From Lunularia cruciata (taxonomy: Eukaryota > Streptophyta > Marchantiopsida > Lunulariales > Lunulariaceae): 64,000 nt of DNA. The position numbers and the translations under genes were made by a program. Under the pieces are notes generated by a model. That model did not search any database. It was not told where the DNA came from and saw nothing but the letters and a program-made list of their open reading frames with translations. The DNA lies in contig OX419757.1 in NCBI GenBank assembly GCA_948567375.1, forward strand, positions 6,820,001 through 6,884,000, written 5' to 3'. Positions 10,731-22,652 of the stretch are shown piece after piece (position 1 is the stretch's first letter; each line of letters starts with the position of its first letter).

Positions 10731-12095
10731 AGTACTGCACCTCTACCACCTTGTCCTCCATGAACTAGAGCTCCTCTTCTACCTACCATAGCAACCCTAC
10801 CACTCCATAACTCTGAGTGTAGGTCAAAGCTTTGATCACAAGTGTGACCAAATCTATGACAATGCTCACATTGCCTATGTGCTAGCTGCGATGCACCAAA
10901 AGTATCAGGTCCACTACCTTGAGTACACTCTCTCTTATGGGAAGGTTCACCATAGGTCCAACAAGCAACACTACTACTCACTTGCTCCTGTTGACCTGAA
11001 AAGGAAGGTAAGGATTTAGCTCCACTAGGCCTTCCACTTGCTCCATAGGATCTGGGTTGTGCACCATGTCCTTGAAAACCAACTAGGCGTGGTGCACTCT
11101 ATTGCACTCTAGAAGAAGTAATAGTTGTGGATGAAGTCTCCTTACCAAATCCAGATGTCACTACCCTCTCCTCCACCATGTTGAGCTCAATACACTCAAC
11201 CAAACCAAAGACCACTATCAAAGTGGGCGAAGTAGCCTGTAACAATGTAGCATCATGAACTCTACGTCATAACTTTCTATCAAGTATCCCATACCTAAAC
11301 TAGACTACTTGGGCCTCAATAACTCCTTAGTGAAACTGATCAGCCACCTCATGCAAGTGTATGGTTCACATAGGCTCTCTCTAACCTTCCATTAGAACTC
11401 TTGCAAGCTCCTCAACTTGTCAGTCCATACTCCTTGGTAGTTTTGCGTCAAACATTGGAAGGACTCCACCATGGGTTAAACCTTGGTACCACACCACCTC
11501 TTGCAGCGGTACCTCCACTCGTGGTAGCACTATCTCCAGCTCGTGCACCACCACTAGCTCCACCAACACTACTTGAGCTAGAACTCATGGGTATAGCCAA
11601 TCTACTCTTGGCAACCAAGCCTAAAGTAACATAGACATAGTTTAGAGACATACTTTGGAGACCACAACTCAATCTCTTCTAAATGAGCTCTCTTGAACTC
11701 ATGGTAATCATCCATTTGTAGACCCTTTAAATGCTGAAACAACCCTTTCCATGCCATGAAGGGTGTAAACAAAGTCAGGTTCCGCATCTACTACAAATCA
11801 CACCAACTATCAAATTCTTAGATGAATTCATCCAACTCAATGGTACGTGTTGTAATAGAGTAATGCTTAGGGCCTTTGGAGGCTCTATAAATCTTGTCCA
11901 TGTCCCACAACAACGGTGCGGACACACCAAGTGCACTCTCAACTTGATCAGTTCTTGTGTCAAACTCCAACTTAGAGTCAATCTCCTCCCTCATTGTGAG
12001 CTGAGATACAAGTTGATATTCAGCGCCACTCTAAGTAAACCCACTACGTACTACAGGGCTATCTCCTCTAGAATCCGCACAAAACTCCATCAAAC
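10731..12095 (-). pseudogene. Gag relic of M1
   Basis: Minus-strand pieces match gag of the full element: S-A-P-L-L-W-D-M-D-K-I-Y, the L-F-T-P-F-M-A-W-K-G-L-F-Q-H-L segment, Y-H-E-F-K-R-A-H-L-E-E-I-E-L-W, zinc knuckles C-W-T-Y-G-E-P-S-H (degraded) and C-E-H-C-H-R-F-G-H. Stops and frameshifts are frequent. It is useful for comparison: M1 has CAG where the full element has TAG at 40713-40715, and CAA where the full element has TGA at 40527-40529. Confidence 0.8.
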
Positions 12096-13035
12096 AAAGT
12101 AACCACAACCACAATCACAAACTATGATAGTAAGTACTCCGCCAAGTGCCAACACCACCAAGTGCTAACACCAACCAAGCACCACCAAGTGCCAACACCA
12201 ACAAAACACCACTAAGTGCCAAAAATAACAAAACACTACCCACTAATGTAACTCTAACTGAGACAACTACACTAGGGGCAAGGGTGGCCTGTAACTTGCC
12301 ATCACAACACATATTCTCATGGTCTGTACGTCATCACTTCCTGCCTCACCGGAGAGAAACAAAGATAGCTTGATTGGTCATCTTTCCAACCTCACTACCA
12401 AGAGCACACCAGAGCACCAACTCTCAAAATTTAGGGTATCTCATACAAACGCGGTGCACAAATAGGAAGCAGAGAATGGAGTGGGTCCAATCACAAGAAT
12501 GCTAAACAAAAACACTCCATCTCATAAATCAACATAAGATTGACTCTATTACCATTTGACATTTGACATAATTGGAGTACTTGTCTATTTCTTGATCACC
12601 GAGGATTGTTGAGGATCGGATCAAAGTTCTTCTTGCCAAAATTTGACATAAACCCTTCACAAAATCTGACGTAAATCTAAAGTAAATCTCTAAAAATGGC
12701 TGACCGCCAAATCCTCCGCCAACTCTTCACTCAAGCCAAATTGGAAAAATGTGTTTTGTCCAATCTCTAATTCACAAGGATGTACTCCCAACTCCACCTT
12801 AAATTTCAGTTTCTAAGCTCAACTCGCAACAAATTGGTCCTTAGCTCAAAATCACAACTACCGCTTGAAAATTACTTCTCCTTGGCTCCGAATTTTGCCA
12901 GTGCTTTTGCACACACTCTCTCTCATGGAAATCTCAACTACTTGATTGAGATACCATGATCCATCAAACTTGGAGATACCACCAACACTCACAATTCCTA
13001 CACCCAATTTTCTCCCCAAACTGACTTCTTTGATG

Positions 13036-13481
13036 TAATTAGAGTGTTTGCAACTCAAATCAAATGAACTTAGATCAATATTTCATCTGATCCTCGGCAA
13101 CTTGTCAATAATAAGGTATTGATTACAGTCAAGCCACACCTACTCTAGCTAAGAGAATCCAAGTGACATTCGTCGGCTTTCTGTCCACTCTAACCAAGAA
13201 CTCAAAGGCTCAACATCAGAGAAGTGAGCTCTTAGGAGCTGCACTTCTAGGGTATACTCTTGATTTTCACCTAGGTCTCATCCCAACAGTCCCGTTGATG
13301 GCACACCCGACTGTGCGGACGGTGCAAGTGATAGTGGGCCCCGCTTTGAAGTCAATACCCTAAACACAAAATCTGACCGTTAGAAAGTAGTCTATGAGTA
13401 ATTGCCAAAATGCCTCTAATTACTATCACTAAAAATCTAGTGTTTGAGCAATCTAGATGTGACACTACAGATGGCATTACA
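13036..13481 (-). repeat. Repeat A of M1 (5' terminal repeat)
   Basis: 446 bp, homologous over its length to A1 (37746-38193). It contains the TCACTTCTCTGATGT block and is followed by the A-C-A-T-C-A-A-A-G-A-A-G-T primer-site-like sequence at the leader start, with two mismatches to the internal complement. Confidence 0.85.
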
Positions 13482-13789
13482 CTTCCTCAATTTTGGCCAA
13501 GACCTACTTATTCTAGATTCCCTTCTTGTTGGTATACTCGGAGGACAAGAGAACTCTCCAAGAGAGATAGAAGAGAAAATGAAAGTTTCACACTCAAAAC
13601 TCCAATGCCTCCAAGGAGCACCTTCTCTTTATTATATAGCAAAGAGAATCCACTCAAAGGAAGCTCCACCCTTGGATCAAATACATGGATTTGTGACTTA
13701 TCAGCAAGCTCCATCCTTGGATTAGTCATTTGGATGGGTGACATGTCAATCCTTGTCCTATCTAGTTGGTCAAATAGGATTGACCAAAG

Positions 13790-14300
13790 GCAATCATTAG
13801 GTGGGATTGGGTGCCATCCATCCTACCATTCTTGTTGTATGATTGCTCCTATTGCTACACCTTATGCATCTATAGTCATCTTGATTGGACATTCTGGGTT
13901 ATACCATTTCAAGATTGATGCATGTAGTAATGCATCTTTCAACTCCTAAAAGGCCAATTCTTGTGCAGTTCCCCATACCCCCATTTCATCCCCTTTCCTA
14001 ATAGTGTTGTTAGAGGCTATGCAATCTTTGAGAAGTCCTTGACAAACCAATGATAAAACCCCATCAACCCTAAGAAGCTCTTGAGTTAAGTCTGATCTTC
14101 TAGAGCACTCCATTTCTGAATGACTTCTATTTTATTTGTTAACACTTGGATACCTTCTGCACTTACTCCATGCCCTAAGTAATCTACTTCAGATTTGCCT
14201 AACTCGCTCTTTGAAATTTTGGTATACAATTGATTTTATCATAGAATTTGGAGGACTTCTTGCAAATGTTGCTTGTGCTTTATCAGCGGCCTACTATAGA
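13790..14300 (-). pseudogene. Ty3/gypsy RT-RNase H fragment of another family
   Basis: The minus strand reads V-D-Y-L-G-H-G-V-S-A-E-G-I (RT thumb/connection), then L-K-S-F-L-G-L-M-G-F-Y-H-W-F-V-K-D-F-S and E-L-K-D-A-L-L-H-A-S-I-L, then M-T-I-D-A-S-G-V-A-I-G-A (RNase H catalytic D). These are textbook Ty3 pol motifs. Two or three stops lie in frame. The sequence is unlike the pol of the other elements here and seems to be an isolated fragment next to M1. Confidence 0.8.
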
Positions 14301-14320
14301 AACATTCTAGATCTCCAATA

Positions 14321-16092
14321 ATACAAGGAGAAACATGTAGACAATAGATAAAACAAAACCTAGATGTTAATTGCAAACAAAAGATAAAGAATTCAAAGAG
14401 AAACCAATATGAAGATAAAAATCAAAACAGTGAGGTTAGAGGGGCTACTTACAACCAAAGGAGATCCTTCTCTTCCAAAAATGGACTCACTCTCAAGTCC
14501 AATCACAATTGCCAATTAGGTGTCATTCACATTCCTATGATGTCTACAATCTCAGCCCAGTCTTGACCCTCTAATTTAACCCCGACATAACTCAAAACTC
14601 AAGTTTGACGCAACTCCAAGCTAATCTCAAGGAGAAAGGAAACCTTAGCAATGCCTTTCAGCTCATCTCCTTCATCATGTTGTATATTGAGCTCCTCTGC
14701 CTCAGCTGATACTTCCAAAGAAATCACTAGTTCCAATTTCAGGAGGTCGCTTCTCCCTGTTGCTTCCTCCACTAAAATCCTCTCGTTTACCTCTTAAGCA
14801 GTATCATCACATTAGGGGGTTCCAATATTCAACTTGACGGATTTTTAAGGGTGACAAAGGTTTTCCCAATAGGATGCCCGTAAAAGAGATTAAGAAAGAT
14901 GAAATTCTATGGAGCATTCAATATTTAAAACTCCCTGATTACGTTAAGGACTGGAATCCATAGAGGATGACGGGAAAGTGTGAATAAGTTGTCTGACCAA
15001 ATGAAATTGAGTCAAGCGAAACAGTGATGTCAATGGTACACGTTGACAAAAAAAACACGCTAATATTAATGCTTTCATAAACATTTACGGGAGGTCCATA
15101 ACCCGTAAGAACTTACGAAGTTTATGGGTTCCAATATTACGAATTCAAGTTTAACCCATACTTTACAAGTAAATACTCCTACGGATATTTCCAAGGACCC
15201 ATGAATTTATTATTTAAACCCCCTATTGATCCATTACTCATCTAACTCAGCTTGGACATAGACATAGCTCGCCCTACTAGCTCAATATCAATTACAATGA
15301 CCAAGGAAGGTAACGCATGAACGATAATGTCACCATCTCGAATCGAGGTAATTTTAATTGCTTATTCCATCTGAATTATATTGCTCAAATGTATAAACGC
15401 TACACAAGTACAATGGAATACTCCCTAGTTGGGAATATAGGAAGACAGGCCCAGATGTATAAAAAGATTGTTTGTTTTTTTATAAACTATCAACTTATTC
15501 TTTTGTATAATTCCTTTCTTAAAGTAATATGTAACTTGTGTGTAATAGAGGTAAATATCAAACATAGGGTATGAGTGAGCGATCGAGGCGACGCTCATAT
15601 TGTGTTATATCATATAACTAATATACACACTTCTTAGAAGGTGGTGTTCTCGGGTATTTATTCCATGCCTTCTAATTAATATGGACTTATTTAGAAGAAC
15701 TACTAGCATCTTGAGAATATAGATATTATTTGTGGACAAATCTATGTCGTAATAGACAATGAGAACATCTAGAGTCAATTGTGTTTTCTGGAGGTATCGC
15801 ATGTTAACAATGGTGTACCTATTCTCTAATTAGATTTGTGAAAAGTTATGGGGCAAGGTGATTATTATTTTGTGTCTCGTTTTTCCTTTATGTCATGGTA
15901 AAAGAAATTAAAAATGTGGTATTTAAATAATTACATATAACGAAGCATCGACTGAAAGCAAAACAAAATATAAGCGTGCTTTGCTTTTGGAAAATCTCCG
16001 CTAAACGCAAGCGCCGGGCTCGTGTTAAACTAAGTATTTCGTCCAAACTTGTTTTGATTATAAAATTATTCTACAATTATAAATTCAATAAG

Positions 16093-16161
<69 letters not shown>

Positions 16162-17900
16162 TGTGTTTAGACTTTGTTCTTGCCAATCTATTCATTTAGC
16201 GCTATCCACCACCTGAGACCGGTTGTAGAAGTTGCACGTGAAAAAGAAGCCTTCGAGTGACAAAAGTTGTGAAAGATTGCTCGACACGAAGATTATGCAA
16301 AACGATTCCATTTCCAATCAGTTTCTACGAAGTCGTGCCGTGTCATTCCATAGTTGTCCCTTCACTAAGCTCAGACCTATAATGACGGTGTCCGTTTAGA
16401 CATAGACCAGCTCCAGAAAGCTACAGGATCCAAAACCATGATATGACCCACTGCCTATTAGGGAATAGCCCCATTTTACCTCTTATGTTCTATCATTATA
16501 CGGCTTGATGGGCCCCTATGCGGTCGATACATTGCCTCAAGGGGATTCTCGGGATTTGCATAGGTAGTACCTCTTATGACGTACGCCTTGGTAATTGAAG
16601 TTCAACGTTTTAGATTTTTTATGAACCTTTGAAGGGAGTAGAGAACAGTAGTGTCATATCAAATCAAACAGTGTAATTTCATCTTTTTATATCTACAGGG
16701 ACAGGGTTTTGTCACTTGCCACCAATGTTTAAGTCTGGAGTTTACAGATATTGTCGATTGTTTATGCATATAGTGATTCCATTGAAACTCCATGAGCAAA
16801 GAAAATATCTCGTGGAAAGATCATCAGGAATTATGACGGTACAAGTAGGAACTACCCCTCGCCTACCAGATATACCTTTAGAGTTTACCAGATATACCAC
16901 TGTCCAGCTGTATTTTTATTAGTTTTATTTGTCGGTCCTTGGAGGGTGGGTTAGGGGTTATAGTTTCTCTTAGGTCTTTTAGGCTTGGGGTCATTGGACT
17001 GTGTGCTCCTTTTTCCTCCGGGCACTCTTTGGTGGTGCTTTGCAACTTTGTTCTGTTTTCCTTCGGGGCATATATATTTATTCTTGACCCTGTTCACAAG
17101 TGTCAAGCTAAGCCTTCCTCTCTAATTCTCCACTGTTTCACATCGATTGACTTTGGATCACCTCATTGAAAATTGAAGTCAGAGCTCCAAATGAGACTAC
17201 TGGTCATCGTCATCTTGAGATTAAAATTGGGTTTACTTTGGAACTTGAAACACTGTCATGATCAATCAATCTCAAAACAAAGATCACCGCGTCCTCCTAC
17301 TTGGCGGATTTGGTGCTGTACATCTCTTCACACATCAGGTGGAACTCAGGGAAGGACTGCTTCTACCTTCAGAAATTCGGTAGCTTCTGTCCAGAAGCGA
17401 GTCCTCGATATTCTCTCATGATGAGCTGGCGCAATCTCTGTCCTGACCGGAGCTTCTTTCCATCTTGTGAGATTTGGCTTCCACTCACTACGACCAGCTG
17501 CATTGACGGAGGAAATACGGGCAGCTTCATTTATTTCGTGGTTGGAATCTGTGAAATGCTGGTGTGTTGTCAAAGAGCGAGTATTTGGTCTAGGATCCAG
17601 CATCCAGATGAAAGATGTTATTATCAGGTGGTGATCGATTGAAAATGATAGATTGAAAACATGGTGTAAGGACTAGTAAGAAACACAGATATATCTCTCC
17701 AAATGTTGTAGGTCCCAGTTTCGCCAATTCGAACAGGAAACAGAGCTGACTTTCCACGGTTCGTTTTCTTGCATAATTCAAACATTCTGAAACGAGTCGA
17801 GGGGTTTCGAACGTTGAGTATTTGCAAGAGTAGGTTAAAGAATAATGAATGTAGGTGAGTGATGTGAATCGTGTTTCACTCGCAGCAAGATGATACTGTG
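14321..17900. other. Host intergenic sequence, no recognisable gene
   Basis: About 3.6 kb with only short ORFs. A minus-strand reading around 17346-17603 stays open for 85 codons and may be an exon relic, but I do not recognise it. A 66-bp AT repeat lies at 16095-16160. Base composition shifts from AT-rich to about half GC toward the NLR. Confidence 0.45.
16095..16160. repeat. (AT)n microsatellite
   Basis: About 33 uninterrupted AT dinucleotides. The apparent Ile-Tyr repeat ORF across it is a product of the repeat, not a gene. Confidence 0.98.
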
Positions 17901-18131
17901 GTTAACAGAGCAAGAGAGAAGTGCATGCTTCGTTTCTAATATATATCGCTGTATAGCCCCAACCGGCATGCAAAAACTGCTGCCTATTAATGTTTATGTT
18001 GACAATAAGTGCCCGTTTCTCATTTCTCTCTTCTCGTTTCTGACTGATATTCTTGTCCGGAGGTTTGAAACGAAAGCTTTGTGAGATCCACTGACGTCCA
18101 GACAACACGGATCCCAGCGTGAGCCGCTGAA

Positions 18132-21100
18132 ATGACTGTTTTGCTGGAAGGAGCGCTCACCGGTTATGCGGTCACGAAGATCCTCAACGAGGTACTAGAG
18201 ATCGTCAAGCCTGCTGTGCAAATAAATAAGCACTACAAGGCTGCAGAGCCTAAAACCCCTAGTAGAACGATGCGCGTCCCACGTGGATTCGGATGCTGTC
18301 AAATCATGGCTGCGTAATCTTCAGGCAAGGTTGCTGGAAGCAGGAGAAGTAGCCCAAGAGTTCAATGAGCAGGGGAGACTCGAAATTGGAAAGAGAATCC
18401 GTGTCTCCAGGAAATTGATACTAGTTACGAAGGGAATCAAATCGTTGCTCGAGCAGACGGGATTGATCACCGTAGCAATCCAGGGTGATCACAACGCCGA
18501 GAAGTTTGCAGGCATGCAGAGGATAGAGAAGGAAGTTGAAAATTTGAAGAGGATGGTCCAAGTAATGTTTGCCAACCAGCAGAAGGACCTGAGATTGATG
18601 AGATTAGCGAACGCCACCAAAAATGCAGTCAACACACCGAGCAATAACTATGGTAGCTCTTTTGGAACCATAACTCCCTCTCTTGCCTTCGAGGAGATCA
18701 GAGCCCAAGTGGATGATCCACTTCTAAGTGACAGCAGTTCGAATATGTACAGCTCCAGCGACGGCGTCCCTTCCCTGAACACTGCGCAAAGATCGCTGCC
18801 GATGCGCATGATCAGTGCAAAAGTTTTTTGGGGTGATGTTGTTGTGGAGGCCATGAAATCTATAGTACTTTCTACAGATGATGGTCGTCGATGGGCTGGA
18901 GTCTGGTCCATGGGGGTTGCAGGCAAAACTCTTGTAGCTGAAAGGCTCTGTAACGAAGAATCGATACGGGAACATTTTGTTGGAGGTATCTTTTGGATTA
19001 CTGTTGGTCGCGTGAAAAGTACGAGGTCTCTACTGCAGAAGATGCTGAAGGTGTTGAATTTTGATGAGTCTATAATTGCACGCCTCTCATCTGAAGATGA
19101 TTTCAAGAATCTAATATGTCAAGACCTACGAAAACGAGGGAGATTGTTGATGGTGTTAGATGATGTTTGGGAGCCCCCGATTATGGACGCACTGGATGCG
19201 TATATCTTAGATCAGTCATCATCAGAGAGTAAGATATTTGTGACCACTCGCAACGAGGAGATACTGGAAAGGGTTCTGATAACAGGGTGCGGGTTCCTAT
19301 GCTCTCTGAAGAGCATAGTTGGCAGCTCTTCTGCTGGCATGCATTTCATGGGATAGATGTGCCACCCAGTTTACAGGACCTTGCGGGCAAAGTGGTCGAC
19401 GAGTGCAAAGGACTTCCGTTGGCGCTGAAAGTCACTGGAGGAGCAATGGCTGGAAAGACAGCCCGAAATTATTGGCAGATGACCTTGACCAAGCTAGTGC
19501 GGCCAGAGGTAATCAACGATGAGCATCAACAACTGTACCTTCGCTTGCAGCCTAGTGTTGATAATCTGTCTGAGATCGACGAACATCTCAAAGACTGCTT
19601 CTACTACTTCGCTGCGTTTCCTGAAGATGCAAATGTGAATATAGTTGACGATCTACTCAGCATTTGGGTTGGAGAAGGTATAGCGGGCAGCAAAAGTACT
19701 GTTCCTGCCGAGGATGAGGCATATGCCCTGCTAGGCTACCTCATCAGTCGGTGTATGATCGAGTTATGCTCTGCAAAATCCGGGAATGGGGCAGCTTATC
19801 AGCAAGAGTTTATGAAATGCAAGATTCACGATGTATTACGGGATCTCGCTCGACAAAATCTTCAGAACAATCAAGACCTGCACCAGCGGTTGTGTCTGTA
19901 TGAACCCGGGGACACTCTCCGGCGATTTCCTCCAAAGTGGGACTCCTACGACAAGCGTAAGCCATTAGGAGTTGTAAGAGTGTCTTTAATGAACAACGAA
20001 CTGGAGAAGCTACCGTCTCGATTCAACGCCCCCTAACCTTCAAGTTCTGCTTCTCAGAAACAACACTCCTCTACTGTCCTTGCCCAAAAACTTCTTCAAG
20101 AACCTTCAACAATTGAGGGTTCTAGACTTGAGATCTACCGGTATCGAGGAGATAACTGCAGGAGCTATTGCCAGTCTCAATCTACTTTGTTATTTGAATC
20201 TTTCGGGCTGTTCGAGGCTCCAGAAGGTCCCTGAAAGTATAAGAATGTTGGAGAACCTGAAGGATCTACATCTGTCGGGTTGCCGTAACTTGAGATGGTT
20301 ACCGAGTGGGGTCAAGAACCTCACGAAGCTCCAGCGTCTCCATGGTTTTGGTACACCTGTTTGGGATGAGGAAGGACGAAGAGACTATACCTGTATGCCT
20401 GCAATGTGGCCCACCCCTGATATGATTCTCGAGGACTTGAGCTCCCTGACACAGTTAACGAGTTTTAAATTGAGCAAAAGTATGGTCTCAAACAGAGGTC
20501 CGACGCATTCGTTAACTCTCAATTTGAACACCTTCAAGCTTCTCAGAGACCTCCATCTCCAGTTCAGTCTTCTTCAGTCTTTACCTGACATCAGTGAGCT
20601 CCGTGACTTGCGAACCTTGAAGTTGGGGGGATGCGCAAAACTCTCGAGTCTTCCGGCTGAAATCAGAACACTCCCCGAACTGAGGACTCTTGATCTTTCG
20701 GGTTGTAGATCTTTGTCCCATCTCCCCCGATTGGACGAGCTTTCAATGCTAGAGTGGCTTGATTTAAGTGAATGTATCACTCTCCTTGAACTCCCAATGT
20801 CCTTTGGCCGCTTAGGTGGCTTTCCATGTCTCAAAGAACTAACTGCAGATCGCTGTTGTAACATAGATGTTAGTGCTTCGAAATTTCCTGTCTTTCAACC
20901 TGGTTCAATGCGCAGTTTATCTATCCTGAGTCTCTTATGTTGGACTCAGCTTGTGACCTTGCCATTGTCATTACTATCCCTAACAGGATTGCTCTCTCTG
21001 AGTTTAAGATCATGCTCGAATCTGCAGAGTTTGGGTCCCCCGTTTGAATGGGAAGGTTTTAGGAAGCTTGAGGAACTGAATGTCGACAAAACTGCTAGTC

Positions 21101-21294
21101 TTACGGAATTACCTGTTTCCATCGCTTCATTACCTCAGCTATGTACACTCCGTATAAAGGAGTGTCCAGCTCAAGATCATCTTCCGTCGACGATTCTAAG
21201 TCTGGAAGAACAGGGGAGGTTGGAGATTATCAGGAATTTGACTGAGGCTTTAGTTCATCGAACTTGGAAAAGCATTCAGTTAGTCATGCTGTGA
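18132..21294 (+). pseudogene. NLR (NBS-LRR) resistance-type gene with RPW8/CC-R-like N-terminus, three frameshifts
   Basis: The start MTVLLEGALTGYAV (18132) opens an RPW8/CC-R-like helical domain (to about 18560). The NB-ARC follows: the P-loop is S-M-G-V-A-G-K-T near 18910 (first Gly of GxxxxGKT replaced by Ser), kinase-2 L-L-M-V-L-D-D-V-W near 19145-19170, RNBS-B K-I-F-V-T-T-R near 19230, GLPL near 19415, RNBS-D C-F-Y-Y-F-A-A-F-P near 19600-19620, and I-H-D in place of MHD near 19830. About 14-15 LRRs run from 20040 to 21240. The frame changes three times: near 18240-18250, 19270-19285 and at a C5 run near 20025-20034. There are no introns visible. All domains otherwise read well, so this is a recent pseudogene, or a gene with assembly indels. 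Known NLRs are intracellular immune receptors that bind ATP/ADP. Confidence 0.9.
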
Positions 21295-21503
21295 ATGTAA
21301 TTGTTACCCAGAGACCTTGCACAATAGCTTTCATATTCTTCTTTTCCTTGATTGTTTGTGCTTGAGACATGCCACCAGTTTAGGCTTGAGACATGCCATC
21401 TACAGGGGACATTCGTATGATCATTCAAAGTCTCCTCTTTTACGCCTAATTTTGCAGTTGCAATTTTCAAAGTTCCTGTAGTAGGATTCTGCCGGCGTCA
21501 ACT

Positions 21504-22652
21504 TTACTTCAAACTTTTGGACTCGTTTGATTCTGTAAATTTGTCGATTATCTTTCTCCATGACTTCCTGGACGAGATATCCTCCCTCCAGCTATTGATA
21601 TTCTTTCTACCTGCAATAAGATCCCGCCTGTTCGTGGTCATGCGGATGTCAATTTGGGGAATTTGGACCAAATCTGCAAGAGTGTAGAAGCTCCCAGACA
21701 GGTACCAGTCTTGCGATAGGTGATCCTCGTAGACGTCCAATATGCTTTCAAGCCTCGGCTGATACTTTTCGATGATGGTATATCTGTTGTCCAGTCGAAG
21801 TATGTAGGCTTGAAGAAAAGCTCAGCATTCAGCTTGAAGATAGACGGAAGAAAATTTTGCCCGTCGACTTCAGCCCACTGACCGACCTTCGCCGTAGTGG
21901 ATCCAAGCAGATTGCTGCCTTGATCTTCAAATGTCCTGGCGATGTATCTGGCTATAGCTCTTCACTCTGCACCAAAATGATTCGTAAAACAACACCTTTT
22001 ACTGTCAGTACATCCGAAATTTAACAATGAGATGACTAGGTGGTTGCTGCTCGTAGTGGATTACTGGGTGATTACGAAGCAGCTTGGACAAGATCATCAA
22101 GGTTCAGTCTTCTTTGTATACCATCAGGACAGATCCACTCTATTGATTGTTGTCTAAGGGAAAAGGCTAACGTGTAAAATACCACTCATCTAACCTGCGT
22201 ATTCTACCCTCACTCTCCTACCTGAAATTAATGTCAGCTATATTATGAGGACGGAGTTAACAGAGTTAAAACTCAGAGTATTCTCTATGTGGTTGGACAG
22301 CCTTGATCGTACCGTATAGAACGAAACCATCTTCCTTGCAACCCGGATGCTTCCCGAAGGGATTGAAGGTCGCCAGGTAGTCAGGTGTTTTGTGGTTGCA
22401 ATAAACTAGCTCAAAATCGTCCACATTCTTCTCGTACAGTGCTAACAGAGCTACCCTCACAAACGGCGAAAAGGATCGCCCATAGATCTTGATCCCTTCT
22501 CCATTTTGGTATTTGAAGGTAAGATCTTCAACTTTATGAGCACCAAACCCTCTACCCCGATTATTCAGTCCGTCACAGGGAATTATGAGCAGTCTGCAAA
22601 TCAGGGATGCTCTGGATGCTGCGAAGCAAGATAACGCGATCGAGGTCTTCAT
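21504..22652 (-). pseudogene. Phi-class glutathione S-transferase relic
   Basis: On the minus strand, an N-terminal thioredoxin-fold part (22266-22530) reads I-K-I-Y-G-R-S-F-S-P-F-V-R-V, L-Y-E-K, then D-Y-L-A-T-F-N-P-F-G-K, as in phi GSTs (catalytic Ser region S-x-S-P). The C-terminal helical domain reads R-A-I-A-R-Y-I-A (about 21940-21965), W-A-E-V-D-G-Q-N-F (about 21870-21900), then after a frameshift near 21760-21780 L-D-V-Y-E-D-H-L, Y-L-S-G-S-F-Y-T-L-A-D-L and W-R-E-D-I-S-S-R. The two parts are separated by about 300 bp of possible intron. The N-terminal part contains a stop before the helical domain, so it is probably non-functional. GSTs conjugate glutathione to electrophiles in the cytosol. 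Confidence 0.8.

Larger units (their letters stand above)
10731..13481 (-). mobile_element. M1: 5' fragment of a methyltransferase-type Ty3 element
   Basis: The minus strand starts at 13481 with repeat A (13036-13481, TGTAATGCC... start), followed by the leader and gag, collinear with 37746 to about 40900 of the full element. The 5' terminus is A, with no B in front of it. The fragment ends abruptly inside the Gly/Arg-rich part of gag at about 10731, so protease, methyltransferase and pol are absent. It is strongly diverged from the full element, so it is older. Confidence 0.85.

Noticed and set aside
15976-16170. ORF with Ile-Tyr repeats
   Set aside because: It is a translation of the (AT)n microsatellite.
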